Made by a program: the position numbers and the translations under genes. From positions 10,984,243 through 11,048,242 of the forward strand of contig CP093829.1 of assembly GCA_033063855.1 (NCBI GenBank): 64,000 nt of DNA, written 5' to 3'. The stretch is from Smittia aterrima. Taxonomy: Eukaryota; Arthropoda; Insecta; Diptera; Chironomidae. Numbering within the stretch: the stretch's first letter is position 1; every line of letters begins with the position of its first letter. This document shows, piece by piece, positions 27,001 to 39,439 of the stretch. The notes under the pieces are model-generated. The model was given only the letters and a program-made list of their open reading frames with translations. It was not told the origin of the DNA and did no database searches.

Positions 27001-29316
27001 GTTTTTGAAGAGCTGTCAAGTTTCTTATTTGCAAAGGCCGAGAGAATTTGGGTTGCAAAGCAACGAGAAATATATTGAATAGCTGGGAAAGAAACAATTG
27101 TGAGGCAATAAAGAAAGAAAGCCGAGGTTTCAAATTGAATTGACTGTTGACATCGTAATTGACACGAGCGAACGTTTAAATAAGCGACGGCTACTGCCTG
27201 AGCGGCGACTCACTGTTTGGATCAATCAAATTGACCAATTTGTGACATTATCAAATAGTAACCATGCAATCTAATAACGCTATTCGCCCGGCTCGAGAAT
27301 ATCGTTGAAAGACAGAGATAATTGCATTAATTGCCTCGGAAAAGACGTAATGATATGACAATTTAATGTGTTCTCTCGGGTTGGGGAATGTTTATTCGAC
27401 GAATGGAAGCGTGTTCAAAGGTAGAACTGTGCTGGCTTTGAAGAAAACTTTTCGGCTGCCGCGTTTTGTAAACAAAGAAAAAGATGATGCCTTTGTGAAA
27501 ATGTTTCATTCATTTTTGTGTTTTAAATGAGAAATTGTCTTGCCGGATTAGTGAGTCGTGCGAAAATGATGGAAAGCTCATTTAATTTCGGCTTTTCAAA
27601 GAACGCGACTTCGGTGAACCAGACAATTCGAAATTTGCCTTTGACGTCACAAAAAACTTATTGTTGACAGCTCTCTGTATTTGTCATTGAACCATATCGC
27701 GGAGTCGGTTGTGAAACAATATCACGATTTGAAGGAACGACCGCTGCAGATGAGCATTAATATTCTCGACGTTTTCCCTCAATTTTTCTTCTTCACTCTC
27801 AATTTTTTTTTGCCTCTCGTGAATGCCTTTTAAATGTGAAAAATCCCATTGCTCTAATGAACCTCGTTCGAACGGAGTCTCGCGATGTACAAATCTTCAT
27901 CGTGTGAACGAAAAAAAAAAGATTTTGAGAGACATTCGCTTCAAATCTGATTCGCCAGATGTTTAAAGGTATTCAGCTGAGATTCGTTCTCGTTCGCTCT
28001 TCTGCACCGACAAGATTATCTTGTTGAAGGAGATAGATACAACGAGGGAAATATCAAGTCAAGGCGAAATGTTTGTAATTTCATTGAAGTGACATTTAAA
28101 GCCTCGCACTTCGTAAATTGTATCCATCCACCTTTTCCTAAGAAATTTCTTTTCTCGTTCATGAGAAAATGAAAATATTGATTTTTCAAGTGACGCCGCG
28201 AAATTCTCTTTCGGAATTCAAAGCAATGAAAAATGAAAAACTTTTCCTTCATTACTCATTGAAAAAAGATTTTATTTCGATGAGTGATTCGATGCGACCG
28301 AAAATAAATAGCGAGAGGCAATTTTATGACGAAACGCATGGGGATTTGAGGTTTGTTCATAAAGCAGACAGGCGGCGGATATTTTCGTTTTATAGGCGAA
28401 TAGTTGTTTGAAAATTGAACATGAAGAGCTCAGATTTATGCTAATGGAATTTTAAAGGTTTCTCCAGGCCATTGCGAGAGGAAGAGGAAGGGAAACTCTT
28501 TCGCAATCATGCTACAATGAAGGTTAATTACATTGAACTGCTTTATAATGGAAAAGTTTTACTCGATTCTATAGAATTCAATTTTCCTCCGCCTTTTCAC
28601 ACAGAGAGCAAATGCTTTTTCCTCGACTCGAGAGTAAGTAGGTGAAGAAAAACGAAGGAATAAGCATCGAAACTCGCAGCCAAAGATTGTAGCCGAGATT
28701 AAAATAATTTACAACATTCACGTGATTTTAATTATAGCTCATAAAGTTCTCTTTTACTCTTCTTCTGTCGTTGAATAAAGCACTCGAGTCTTTAACGAAC
28801 ACTTTACTCTGCAATGTTTCCAACTTTCGTATCCCAAAGGGTTTCAATTATGCTCTCTTTCCGCTCTGAAAGCGCCTGACATTAATGCATCCTCTGCTCA
28901 AGGGCACATAATGAAACTTTTGTACTCTTATGTTAGCTCAACATCCCATCGTGCTTGCTGTGCATTTATTTCTTCATATACGAAAGAAAGGAATCAAAAT
29001 AAAATGTCGAGAGGCTGAGGAAATTTCTCGCTCCGGAAAAAAGGCCTGGAAGGCTTGAATCAAGAAGCTTTGATGAGAGATAAATCTACGTCAACAGCGA
29101 CGACTTGTCTAAAGCAAAAGCACTCACCTCATCCCATTTGATGAACTTTTCGCCCTCTTGGAGTGCCTTTGAGACTTCTACGAAGCCGGCTCTGACAGCC
29201 ACTGAGGAAGAACTCGCCGTGTTTCGGGGACTTTGCTGATTCGACTTCGAAGCGCTATCGGGCAGCGTTGATGTTAGTGCAGCTGCTGTTGAAGTTGTGA
29301 GTGCGGAAGCAGCCAT
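18041..29316 (-). CDS. Phospholipase C beta, Plc21C type
   Basis: Hydrolyses PIP2 to IP3 and diacylglycerol downstream of Gq at the plasma membrane. Seventeen exons join in phase to 1278 residues: 29128-29316, 26503-26649, 26240-26377, 24703-24836, 23911-24096, 23630-23827, 22816-22998, 22598-22711, 22465-22531, 21573-21774, 21249-21388, 20560-20767, 19891-20219, 19296-19821, 18777-19233, 18272-18716, 18041-18214. Order: alanine/serine-rich head, PH domain (~50-160), EF-hand region (~200-330), X box with both catalytic histidines (His365 in INSSHNTY, His410 in VIVHGYTF), a linker with eight histidines (501-508), Y box (~615-735), C2 (~745-870), then the long Lys/Glu-rich C-terminal coiled coil (~1000-1220) used by PLC-beta for Gq binding. 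Linker, poly-His and C-terminus match Drosophila Plc21C rather than norpA. No frame damage. The largest intron (26650-29127) separates the N-terminal exon. Confidence 0.97.
21607..21630 (-). repeat. Poly-histidine codon run in Plc21C
   Basis: Eight consecutive CAT/CAC codons in the X-Y linker of Plc21C, flanked by lysine codons. The run mixes CAT and CAC, so it is not a pure triplet array. The same basic, histidine-rich linker is known in Drosophila Plc21C. Confidence 0.9.
22233..22247. repeat. (TC)n microsatellite
   Basis: About seven TC units in an intron of Plc21C (between the exons at 22465-22531 and 21573-21774). Confidence 0.8.
26650..29127. other. Plc21C intron 1
   Basis: 2478 nt between the N-terminal exon and the PH-domain exon. 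I see no nested gene; short overlapping open frames only. Other Plc21C introns above 300 nt are 24837-26239, 24097-24702, 22999-23629, 21775-22464 and 20768-21248, and they show nothing beyond AT-rich sequence and the TC run noted separately. Any of them could hold enhancers or alternative promoters, which cannot be read by eye. Confidence 0.6.
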
Positions 29317-31821
29317 TTCTTTAGGGTTTTCTTTACTTTGTCTTCACAACAACAAAACAAAATTTACTTGTCCAACTTTTTGAACATTTTTCTTTTCACT
29401 TTTGTTTTTCTTGAATGAAAATTTCTTCTCTCTCAACAACTGCACAAGTACATCAAGCGCGTTTCGCTCATTAACTTCGAAAATTTAATTAAAAATTTGC
29501 TTCTGCGTTCTGCCAACGGAGCTCGTAAAATGAACTTGTTACATGTTTAACAGCTTCTGCCTGATTTCCCTCATGATTTCCATCGATTGATGAATGACCG
29601 TTTTTCCTGTGGACCAAGCGCTGAAATGAAATAATTAAATTTTACAAATTATTCACAGGAATGTTTGCTTTGATTAAACATTGTCAATAAAAATTTGTTA
29701 AAGGGCTTTTTCTTTGCCAATAAAAGTTTGTTTGTTGAAATAGCAAATTCAGTTTCATAATCAATTGAAAATGCTTCGAAGAAAAGCCCTCGAGCAAAAA
29801 ATTGGAATTTAATTAAAGCTTTCAAAGGGATTGTCCACACTATTTAAAAAATATTTACATTTATCTTCGTTAAACGTTATCAATCGTGCTGTTGAATGTA
29901 CATTCAATTATTGCATTCGCAGATGAGAGAGCGACTGATGGGGATTGAGAAATTTCGAGGCGACATGAGATAAAATGCATAATTGACGCAATGTTTCACC
30001 GTTGTTCCGACTGACAGCGTTTGAATGGATGGATGCTGGTTGAAAGTGTTAATGAGAATTGCTCGCCGTAAGTTGAAATGTAAACGAGCCACTCATCATA
30101 CGTGGATAAAGCAATTTATGAATTCATTTCGAGTCGCTGCACTGACAGCAAAATTACTTCGGGAACACAGTTACGTTACAAATTGCAACAAATTACTACG
30201 TTTTATGGCGTTGGAAAATTACGGATTGGCATTAGTTGCTGAGCCTTGAAACACGTCGCGAATTGCAAACCACGGTTTTAATTTCTGTTCTAGTCGTTTG
30301 CTTAGATTAAAATTGCGTAATGAGAAAATTATTCCGAGTTAGTTTAATTTTAGCATCCCGTGCGTCGTCAGCTGTGACAAAGAGGCATTAGACGACCTCA
30401 TGAGCAACCCATTGACCAGAAAAGGGCATTTTCCGATAATTTTAACAAAAGGTTCCGATAACGATTTTCTTTTTCGTTTTTTTTTTCTGGAGGAAGCATT
30501 GTGTTGGTGTCAAGACAGCAGTTTCGGGACAAAATGTCGGTCAACAGACTTGAAATATTGAAATAACGTGCCTCGTGGCAAGACTCGTTCACGTTCACGA
30601 CCCCTTTTCGTTCCTCAAACTTCTTCCTCATTGAAAACCAAGAAGTGATGAAGATAAGAAGAATAGTTGAAACAATTAATTAAATTCTTCTCTCGATTGC
30701 CGCTCATGACAGAAATGGGTTCCTTCCGACATTCGGGATTGAGCGAAGCGAGAAATAATCCAACAATGAAAGCGAAAGAAGCTTTTTTCCTTCATCGAAA
30801 CGAGTTTTCTTCTCATTTCATTACAACTGTTTGCACAACATTTTCCTTGGCCCCTCAATCAGCTCCGGCGTTTATGCGAAAGGGAAGCATTTGCCTTATC
30901 GATTTTTGATCTTCTTATCATCCGTTCCAGGTGAACAATTCAAAGTAATTGGCTTATTCTTCCTTCATCTGCCTTTCGTCTCTCTCACTCTCTCTTTCCC
31001 GTACATTTTAAGCGATGACAATTTTTCAAAGGCAATTTAACTGATGGTTCCGTCGTCCCAAACCTTCATTTTGCATCGTCATTGTCACAAGCAACAAAAA
31101 TGTGACTTAAAGCGGTTGAGCAATGACATTTCATTACTCACAACAAACCATCGTTGTTGACGTGGAAATTTACGCAACTGATATCAGCGTTCAGATGAGC
31201 GATGACGCTCTCTCTCTCATCCCTCTAACATTAACCTCGAACGATTTTTACATAAAACGGCTTCTTTTGTTTCAATTCCTCCCTCGAATTATTGCCTTTG
31301 TCTTCTCCGCTTTTCTTCATCTCGTAAACTGAATAAGAATGTAAAACTTTTCTACATTCGCAATGGCTGAAGCGAATGCATCAAGTTTAATCTCGAAAGT
31401 TCTTCTGGGAATTCATCAAAACTTTTTACTTTTCTAAGCTTTCTTAACATTCAAAGCACAAAATATTTCTCTTTATTCTATTTCGAGCTTAGGAAGTTTG
31501 CATGGGGAGTTGTCGCAGGAACAATTTCCATTTCAATATGAATCAACTTTCAAACGAAACACGAGCAAGAGTGAGCGAGGAAGCATCATTTCAGATACTC
31601 AGAGACAATTTCCTTTATGATGTGCTTTTGTCTTATGGGAAATGAAAATTTTCCTCAAAGTTTTTATCACTTCGATGGATGGCAAGTGACATTGGAAACT
31701 TCACCCGAAACTGTTTTGGGATCGTTTGTTTGTTTCGTATGTTTCGTGATGTGGAATCAACAAAAAATCATTCGTTGATAAGAAAGATGTCAAACGGGCA
31801 AGTTTCTTGGTTAGGTAAGAG

Positions 31822-32295
31822 ATGACATTACTAAGTGATCGTAGATCAAGTGTGACAAATGTCAAAAGAATCTTTGATAGCAACAAAAATATTTTTCCCC
31901 AGAAAAGCAAAAAGTTTTTTCATGGAAAATCGTTCTCGTTTCTTAGCGCTTTACAGTCGTCAACCACAACGTATCGTCTTCAGCCAACAAGAAGTTGTCA
32001 AATTTCCGCTTCCATTTCTCGTGCTGATAAGAAAAACTCTAACGACTTCCTTCTTCCCATGGCGGAGAAGAAATCAACGATGGGCTTAAATCCGACTCGC
32101 TCATCTGGTTTACAGTTTTTCCTTGTAGGTTTAAACATTGGAGCAAAAAAAAGTTTTATTGCTGATTGTTTGTTTGTAAACCCCCGGCATGCGGGGAGCG
32201 AAGTCGATTTAAATAAACACAAAAAAGAATCAATTTGCGCCAGACGATGGATGGCTCAGAGTTTGATTTTTTTTTCTACTCGTACATTTGTGTAA
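31822..32295 (+). CDS. Unrecognised 157-codon ORF
   Basis: The longest single open frame in the window that I could not assign. It starts with ATG at 31822 and is rich in Ser, Lys and Phe, without signal peptide, clear helix pattern or known motif. Two other frames overlap it, which argues for chance. No poly(A) signal or promoter supports it. Treat it as a candidate only. Confidence 0.15.
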   Translation: MTLLSDRRSSVTNVKRIFDSNKNIFPQKSKKFFHGKSFSFLSALQSSTTTYRLQPTRSCQISASISRADKKNSNDFLLPMAEKKSTMGLNPTRSSGLQFFLVGLNIGAKKSFIADCLFVNPRHAGSEVDLNKHKKESICARRWMAQSLIFFSTRTFV

Positions 32296-35169
32296 ACGGT
32301 TTTACAAATCGATAAATTCCAGGAACTTTGAGGTGAAATATCCATTCACGAGCTGAGGTATAAGAGGAAAAGTAGAAAAGTGAAAAAGTCCAGAAGGTGT
32401 TCTAAGGAAATTAAAATCGTGTTTGCCTTTTTTTCTGTGTGGGTTGCGGTCCCATTTCTGGTCAGATCGAATGCAGAGCAATCGCTCAATACAATGAAGG
32501 TTCCATGCTGAGCGAACAACAATAAATCACCTTTAAAGCTCAGTCAATTAAACCTTCAGGCGAAGGTGCGAAAAGAATGATCTTGGCAGAATTAAATTCA
32601 CACATTAGGCTCATTAAATCGTCGCTCCGCTCGTCAGGATTATTTGCATGAAATCCGGGCGATGTTTTCATCTCGCGCTACTGTAATTTAATCCCCAAAA
32701 CGAGACTAACTTTCCATTAGCTTGGCGAAGAAGCAGACGTAGAGGGGAGCGAGGAAAAAACTGAATTAAAACTTAATGACAATCTCTCTCTCTCCTGTAT
32801 CCACCTACCCCGACAATTGTTGCGACGAACGTTAAGTGATAAAAATAATGAATTCTGCACATTCTGTTGAGACTGAGACTCATGCCTCCCACACATTGAA
32901 GTTCTTAACGATTGCCGCTTTTAATTACTCGCTTAACGCTTCATTGCACTTTTAATGTGATGAGATGTTTTCATCAGGGAAAGATTCTCCATCAATAAAT
33001 CGTAAAAATATCGAATGAAAAGGCGTTAATTCCGTTCATAAAGAGTTGCTAAGTGGATCAGTTTCGTAGCTTGCGTCACTGACCAGCAAAGCTCACAACA
33101 TCAACCTGTCTTCTCACTCAGAGAAAAAAATTATTTACAACTGCAATAAACGTCGACGACAATTTACATGAACCACAACGTGAATCACTATAAGCAAATG
33201 GTGATCTCTCATACGACGACGTGCTGATAACGTCAAGTTTAAACTATTTTTTGAGAATGGCCTTGAGGAATACCCTCTGCAGTGCGAAAAATAAAATCGC
33301 AGACCGTCGAGAGCCGTCTGCCCGTATTTGTGTCTAAATAAGTCAATTTTTATTGGCGATGTGGGCTTTCGAGCAACGTGACGACAATTTGATAATTATC
33401 GGACTTCTGTTTTGATCTTGGACAAGAAGAGAATAGACGCACTAAAGGTCAAGGATGACGTCGATATTTACCTTCAGCTCCCGCACGAAAGTTTGTCTAC
33501 CGATCTGCTTCAATCAAATTATTTTACACTTGAAGCTTACGGCGGGAGGGCGGGTTACATAAATATTATTTCGTCTCGCGGAATATTTCTTGCTATTTGC
33601 TGATGTTTGTTTTTTTTTTGCTTCTTCTATTTCGCTCAAATAACAAGAGACAAAGTCAGCGAAAAAAATGAAAGATCCGCGTTTAAATATTTTTTTTTCT
33701 TCCCTCAAGAAATTTCTCACTTTCGTCACAATTTAAATAATTTTTCTTCCTTTACTTCAATTCACTCTGAATCTGTATCATCTTCATAGGCTATCAGCTC
33801 TTTATTTTTTTCCTTTCTTCTTGAGATCTCTTATCAAGAGATTCGATTTCGTGTCAGTCTTCTTAAACGATTCACACCGATTTTTAATGATTCTCTCCAC
33901 TCGTACAACAATGACACAGCAAAACGATTACGAATCCACTATTTTCATTGCACAATTTGCATTTTAATTGTTTTTTTCTCTGCATAACTTTGAGAAAAAT
34001 AAAAATACTTGTTTGCTTGTTCACGGTCTGAATGGAAATGAGGAAGAATTTTAAGTTTAGTTCCAATGGAACTTTTTTGTCATTGGAAAATATTTTCGAC
34101 GACTGGAATATGAGAGCGAGAGTAAATTTGATACAGAAATTTTTACAATCGCGAGTTATCAAATTACTTTAGGTTTTAACACTCTGTCAGAGGTGGGGGA
34201 GTTTGATAAGCTTTAAGGGGCTTGAAGTCATTTGTTGAAGCTTAAAATAATTTAGAGCTATATGACTTTGACAAACGCTGCGGTTTGAAGTGTCATATTA
34301 AATGTGAGGCGAACTCAAATATCAGTACAAACTTTAAGTTATTGTCATTTGAAATATTCATTAACAAATTTTTGTTGAATAACAAAGTTTTCTCCCATAG
34401 AATATTCATTGCATGCAATCGATGAGCCTACAAAGTTACAAACACGTTTTAGGCTTAGAACGAAATCGACGAAATAATTTCTTATCGCATGAGGTCCTAA
34501 AAGTTTATGATGTTTTACAATGTAAATAGTTAGGACGACTTATTTGAATTTCCAGAACTTTAAAAGCATTTACTCAAATACGAGTTTTCCGAAAACTGTT
34601 TTTGTAACTAACAAGCTTGACTAGAGGCACTTGCAACTTTCTCATAAAGAATACAATTTCATATTTTAATTATTCATATTTGTTTGTAGAATGTTTTTGC
34701 CTCGAAGGAATCAATTAGTTAAATTAAATGGATGGTATCTTTAGATGAGCTAACATGTAAGGAGGAGTTGAGTAAATTACTGAAAATGTTTTGAGAAAAA
34801 CGACACTCGATAAGTTGCCATTAGGGAGCTTTCAAAGCTCAATCGAGATAAATTTTTCATTCCGCCTCGTAAATTGCTTGTAAAATATTTGAAGTTATTA
34901 AATTATCTGACACGCCCTGACATAAGACTCTTGCAACGAGTTCACATGGAAAATTGCAGTTTCACAAAAATTGAGCCGAAGAAAATCTTATTGAAAGATT
35001 AAATTCGAATTGATGTTACTCAGAGGAATCAAAGGAAGACAAACAAATTGATTTTTCGAGGATTTGTTCTTCGTCTGGAATCGCTAGAAAGCGAAGAAAG
35101 ATTAAACGAATCCATTAGAGCAGAACAAAAACATCAGACTGAATATTTAATTCAATGACTGAAAAGCTT

Positions 35170-35175
35170 TTTATT
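35170..35175 (-). terminator. Candidate poly(A) signal for Hip
   Basis: AATAAA on the minus strand, about 270 nt beyond the Hip stop codon. A long but possible 3' UTR. Confidence 0.35.
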
Positions 35176-35441
35176 TTTAGCTTTGAAATTGTTTTTACAA
35201 GAAAAATCTCATCGTCGGAAACTAAAAGAAACGCCACCTAAAAAAATGCTTCTTGTTCTCTTGTTGGCCAAAGCGCTTTACACTAATTGGAGTTTCTCGT
35301 TTTCACTTGTTACCGTTTAAAGATTTACTGCTTTTAAGTTTCGTTACTAAATATTTTAAAGACCGACTCAATGAGAGAAGGGGAAAGGGAAATGCTTGTT
35401 AGTCAAACTTGTTGAACGTAAAGAAGAAAAGAATGAATTGT

Positions 35442-36798
35442 TTAGTCGAGACCATCATCGAATTCTTGTTTTGGTTTTGGATCAGGCTTTGGTGCATCTC
35501 CTGCACCAGGGAATCCAGGGAAACCTCCACCCATTCCTCCTGGCATTCCTCCTGGCATTCCTGGGAATCCTCCACCCATTCCCATTCCAGGAAAGCCGCC
35601 TCCTCCTGCTGCACCAGCGAATTTTTTCAACAAGTTCATGACTTTCGGATTGTTTTGATATCTGAGGAGAAAAGAAATGTTATTCAGCATAAATTTAAAT
35701 AACTTTTCATCTTGAACTCACTTCATGATATTAGCTGGATTCGACATGACGTCTTGCAAAGCAGCTGAAACCTCAGGATCACTGAAAGCTGCCATGAATT
35801 CCGGGTCAATTCCGCCCATGCCTCCCATTCCAAAATCACCACCATCGTCATCTTGAGCTTGCTTATTCTTATTTTCCTCAGCAGCCTTTTTGTTTGCTTC
35901 CTGCGCACGTCGAACTCTCTCCTTTCGTTCATTCAACTCCTTCTCGGCCTTCTTTCGTTCTTGTTTAATCTTATGTTGCTCGAGTTTCTTTGCGTTTGGA
36001 GTAACTTCCTTAAGCCACTCATCTGCTTCATCATCGTAATCTAACTTGCATGCTTGACGAAGATCTTTTGCTGCTGCTTCCCAGTTGCCAAGCAAACGAT
36101 TTGCACGACCACGGAATTTAAAGGCAGTGGCTGAGTCAGGATTGAGTTTCAAAGCTCTTTCACAATCACGGATGGCTGCGTTTGGCTTCTTCAACTTTAG
36201 GAAGGCTTGGCCACGTTTGGCAAAGAACAAAGCAGTTGGATTGAGCAAAATAGCTTCAGTGTAGAAGTTGACGGCATCTACGAGAGAAAATTAGTTATTA
36301 TTATTCTTTTTAATTGGATTTTAAGCATCCTCACCCTCGAAGTCACCATCAGAGTAGGCTTTGGCTGCCTTTCCACGCAAATCACTCGCTTGATCCATTT
36401 CATCTTCTGTTGCTTCTTTCGTTTCATCGCCCATCTCTTGCGGCTCTTCATTGTCAGGCTGAACCACTGTGTCCAATAATTCTAATTCAACGTCACTTTC
36501 AGGATCAGAATCAACTTTTGGTGTAGGCTCTGGAGCTGATGGAGGCGCTGTGAATGTTTCTGATTTAGCTTCAGCGCTAGAGCAAAGAGATTGAGTTGAA
36601 AAATAATTTTTTGATAAGAACGCATACAACTAACCTTGCTTGTTCAAACATCCCGCTAGGAACAGATCCACCCAATTGTTCAATGAACTTTTTAAAGAAC
36701 TCCAATTGAGGCATGTTGAGAATTTGTGGCTGAGCTGATGCGAATTGAATGAACAGCTTAAGTTTGCTGATCTCTTCAGCGTTGATTGGGCATGCCAT
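35442..36798 (-). CDS. Hsc70-interacting protein (Hip / ST13)
   Basis: Cytosolic co-chaperone that binds the Hsc70 ATPase domain and stabilises its ADP state, slowing substrate release. Four exons (36635-36798, 36335-36576, 35722-36277, 35442-35661) join in phase to 393 residues, slightly longer than vertebrate Hip. Order: N-terminal dimerisation domain (1-54), acidic linker (~75-125), TPR repeats (~125-238; the conserved ALFFAKRGQAFLKLKKPNAA falls here), a highly charged Lys/Glu helix (~250-285), the DP/STI1-like domain (~300-336: SDPEVSAALQDVMSNP, then NNPKVMNLLKKF) and a terminal tail. In ST13 the Gly-Gly-Met-Pro repeats precede the STI1 domain, but here a Gly-rich GGFPGM-type repeat tract (~340-370) follows it. 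The protein ends EFDDGLD. Start at 36798 is the only ATG giving the MACP... N-terminus. Nothing broken. Confidence 0.96.
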
Positions 36799-39439
36799 GT
36801 TCAGAAAATACTAAAAATATAAAGTTCTAGAAAAAATTCGGCGAAGATTCAGTTTTACTCACTATTTTACGTTTTCAACAATCAATAACAAGCAACTCGA
36901 GGTCACAGAAGGTTGCAAATGACTTTACGAATATTTTAAGCTTCGGAAATTCTTTTAATTTTGTTAAATGCGAAATGTTGTGAATCTTTTCGGCTTTTCT
37001 GAATTTTAGACGATTCGGTCACTAAGACTTTCCATTTTTCCAGAAAGAGAGAAAAAGAGATGAGAGAGAAGCGAGAAGAGAAAATTTCTTTCCAAAATAT
37101 TTTTACAAAGTTTCACGCGTCTCAGTAATCTTAGATTTTAATCCCGACCGCAAAGCTTAATCAAATGATTCGATATAATTGTTGATTGATAGCAATCGAA
37201 GACTATTACAGATTGTGGAAACGTAAGCTTTGAGCATGAGTAAATATATCAATCTCCTAGATTTGGAAGCACTAAAAACATTTATGAAACTTCTTTTCTT
37301 CACCAACCACTTCCTTTGCTTGAAACGTAATATTGTGACAGTTCTTTCCACTTCAACAAAATCGTTCTCAACCCACTCTCCCCATAATTTGTCACTTACT
37401 GTAACTGCGAAAATATGAAGAATATCAAGAAATCTATCAACTTGCTTTTGTTTGATTCACGTGATGATGAATCAAATGAATCTCTCATATTGAATGATTT
37501 CTGATGCTTTGAAAGAATAAATTCTCATTCTATTTGGATTATCACAATTTCATTTTCTTCTTCGATGTACTTTACGGAACAAAAAGCTTTCAGTGACCGC
37601 TTCGTAATGCTCTGCTGCCATTAGAAAAACGATAGGAGTCTACAATGTGGTGAGCATTAAGCTTAAATGGTTTTTAAATTGCAATTTCCTCAAACCACAG
37701 AATACTTTTTTTAAAAAAAATCTGCTTTCTACTCAACGGATTTCACATAATCTTGCCACTTTCAGTAACCTGCTTCCATTGAAGTTCGTTTCTCAAGTAA
37801 AAGCTTTTAATCTAACAAATTAAACAAGATATCTTCTTGTTCTATTGTGGCATTGTACTGCAATTTGTTAGCAAACAGAATTAATTCGAAACGAATTTAA
37901 AGCTCAAGAAAGATGAAATGTTGTGAAACGAAGATGCCACAAAATAGAATTTCTGATTAAGTCGCTACAAGGCTTCGTTCGATGTCTCGAACACAATAAT
38001 TCATCTTGATCGGAAGCCATTGCTTGATTTATTTGTGAAATCGACAACAAACTTATATAAATGCATTAGCTTGAGGGGAAATTGTGCAATAATCTTTTTT
38101 GGTTAGCAGCTGCACGATATTGGAAAGAAATCATTCACGTTTCGTTGTGGAAAACGTCTTTGCTTAACAAGGACGTGATGAAACCTTCCTCGCAATCTCT
38201 TCCAATATTTAAGGAAAGATAAAAAGTTTAATGACAATGCTTTCGATTTTTAGAAGAAAAAAAGGGGGGAAACGTTTTCAATTCAAGTCCGAGCGCCATT
38301 AAGATTTTGTTTGCCTTTCGTGCTCGCCTTGGAACTCGGAAAATCATGTCGAGGTGGAGAGAAAAATGCAAATTTCATTCTTCTCCGAAATAAGCCTCAA
38401 TTAAGAAAACCTGAGATGGAAAATTCATGAGTGCAAGTTGTGTAGGAGTCATTTGTCAATTACGTAACAAAATAAACCATTTTTCATTAATTCATTTTTA
38501 TTACAAAGTTCATGTAATGTCCCTTTTAATAGGAAGGGGAAAAACTGATCATTTTTCATCGCCCTAATGCTTTTACCGTCCACACTTTTATTTGCTAGAA
38601 AAGGTTGAAAATTGTTACGGCACAAACTTGGCGTCGGTAAAAGGATTTTTTTTAAATTTAATGGAACCTCGAGTGCTTTTCATCAAGTTTGTAATGAATC
38701 ACTTTGAAGTTATCGACACGCTGTGACAAAATCGGAAAGAATCCCTCACTTTTCTTCGCAAACTCCTAAAGCTCAAAGTTTTGCTGCTGCTGACTTCATT
38801 AAAAATTCATAAATTTACGACAGAACTCATGAAATTTTTCCGCCATGTCATGAGTAATTTGTTTATGAAAAGCTGATGGAAAATGAAGCCGAAGCTATGA
38901 TGTAGGCGAATAATTAATTAAAATGTTTTCTCTTTCTCTTACAGTGGTTAAGGATTGACTAGCATTGAAGTCAGCGCTTAATGTGGCAGGCTCTTGAAGA
39001 AGATTTATGGCATCATAAGCCGGTTTGCATGCATGTAATGAAATTATTTCTCGTTCATGACTTCCGTTAGCATTTCGACTCGATAATGGAATCATTTTTC
39101 CAGCAATGACCTCTCCTCATTCAGATTAATTCTCTCGCATTTTTCATCGAAATGAAAATTTCAAATCTTGCCCGGATGAGATTACATAGAAAGCTACTCT
39201 AAAGCTGCTTCCTGTTGTCTTCTCTGCTTGGAGTCTTTTCAAAGTAAATTCAGAAAGATCCTTCGAACGTGCTTGGCTTTTCTTTTGTCATTTGCCGAGC
39301 TTGGCATGCAAAAGTAATGAAGAAAGAAAATATTTTCCAAATAAAATTGTCTTTTGATAATTAAATTTATTTTAGGAACAGCAAATTTTTCTTGTGAAAC
39401 TTTCACTTTTCTTGAATTCTTTCAAAATTAATTAGAAAT
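36799..39439. other. Intergenic between Hip and the serine protease
   Basis: Contains the Hip 5' region (36799-36900) and the protease 3' region. A TATA-like TATATAAATGC lies near 38055 with no gene assigned to it. No other gene seen; open frames are short. Confidence 0.5.
39366..39371 (-). terminator. Poly(A) signal for the serine protease
   Basis: AATAAA on the minus strand, 69 nt beyond the stop codon at 39440, the expected place for a short 3' UTR. Confidence 0.6.

Larger units (their letters stand above)
29317..35441. other. Intergenic between Plc21C and Hip
   Basis: Six kilobases upstream of Plc21C and downstream of Hip. The first ~200 nt should include the Plc21C 5' UTR (CA-rich, with ACAACAACAAAACAAAA). 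No recognisable gene. An ORF at 31822-32295 is listed separately. Another open stretch at 33412-33603 (plus) looks mildly coding but lacks an ATG. Confidence 0.5.

Noticed and set aside
32178..32204. GC-rich near-palindrome CCCCGGCATGCGGGG.
   Set aside because: Short, single copy, with no neighbouring feature that would give it a role.
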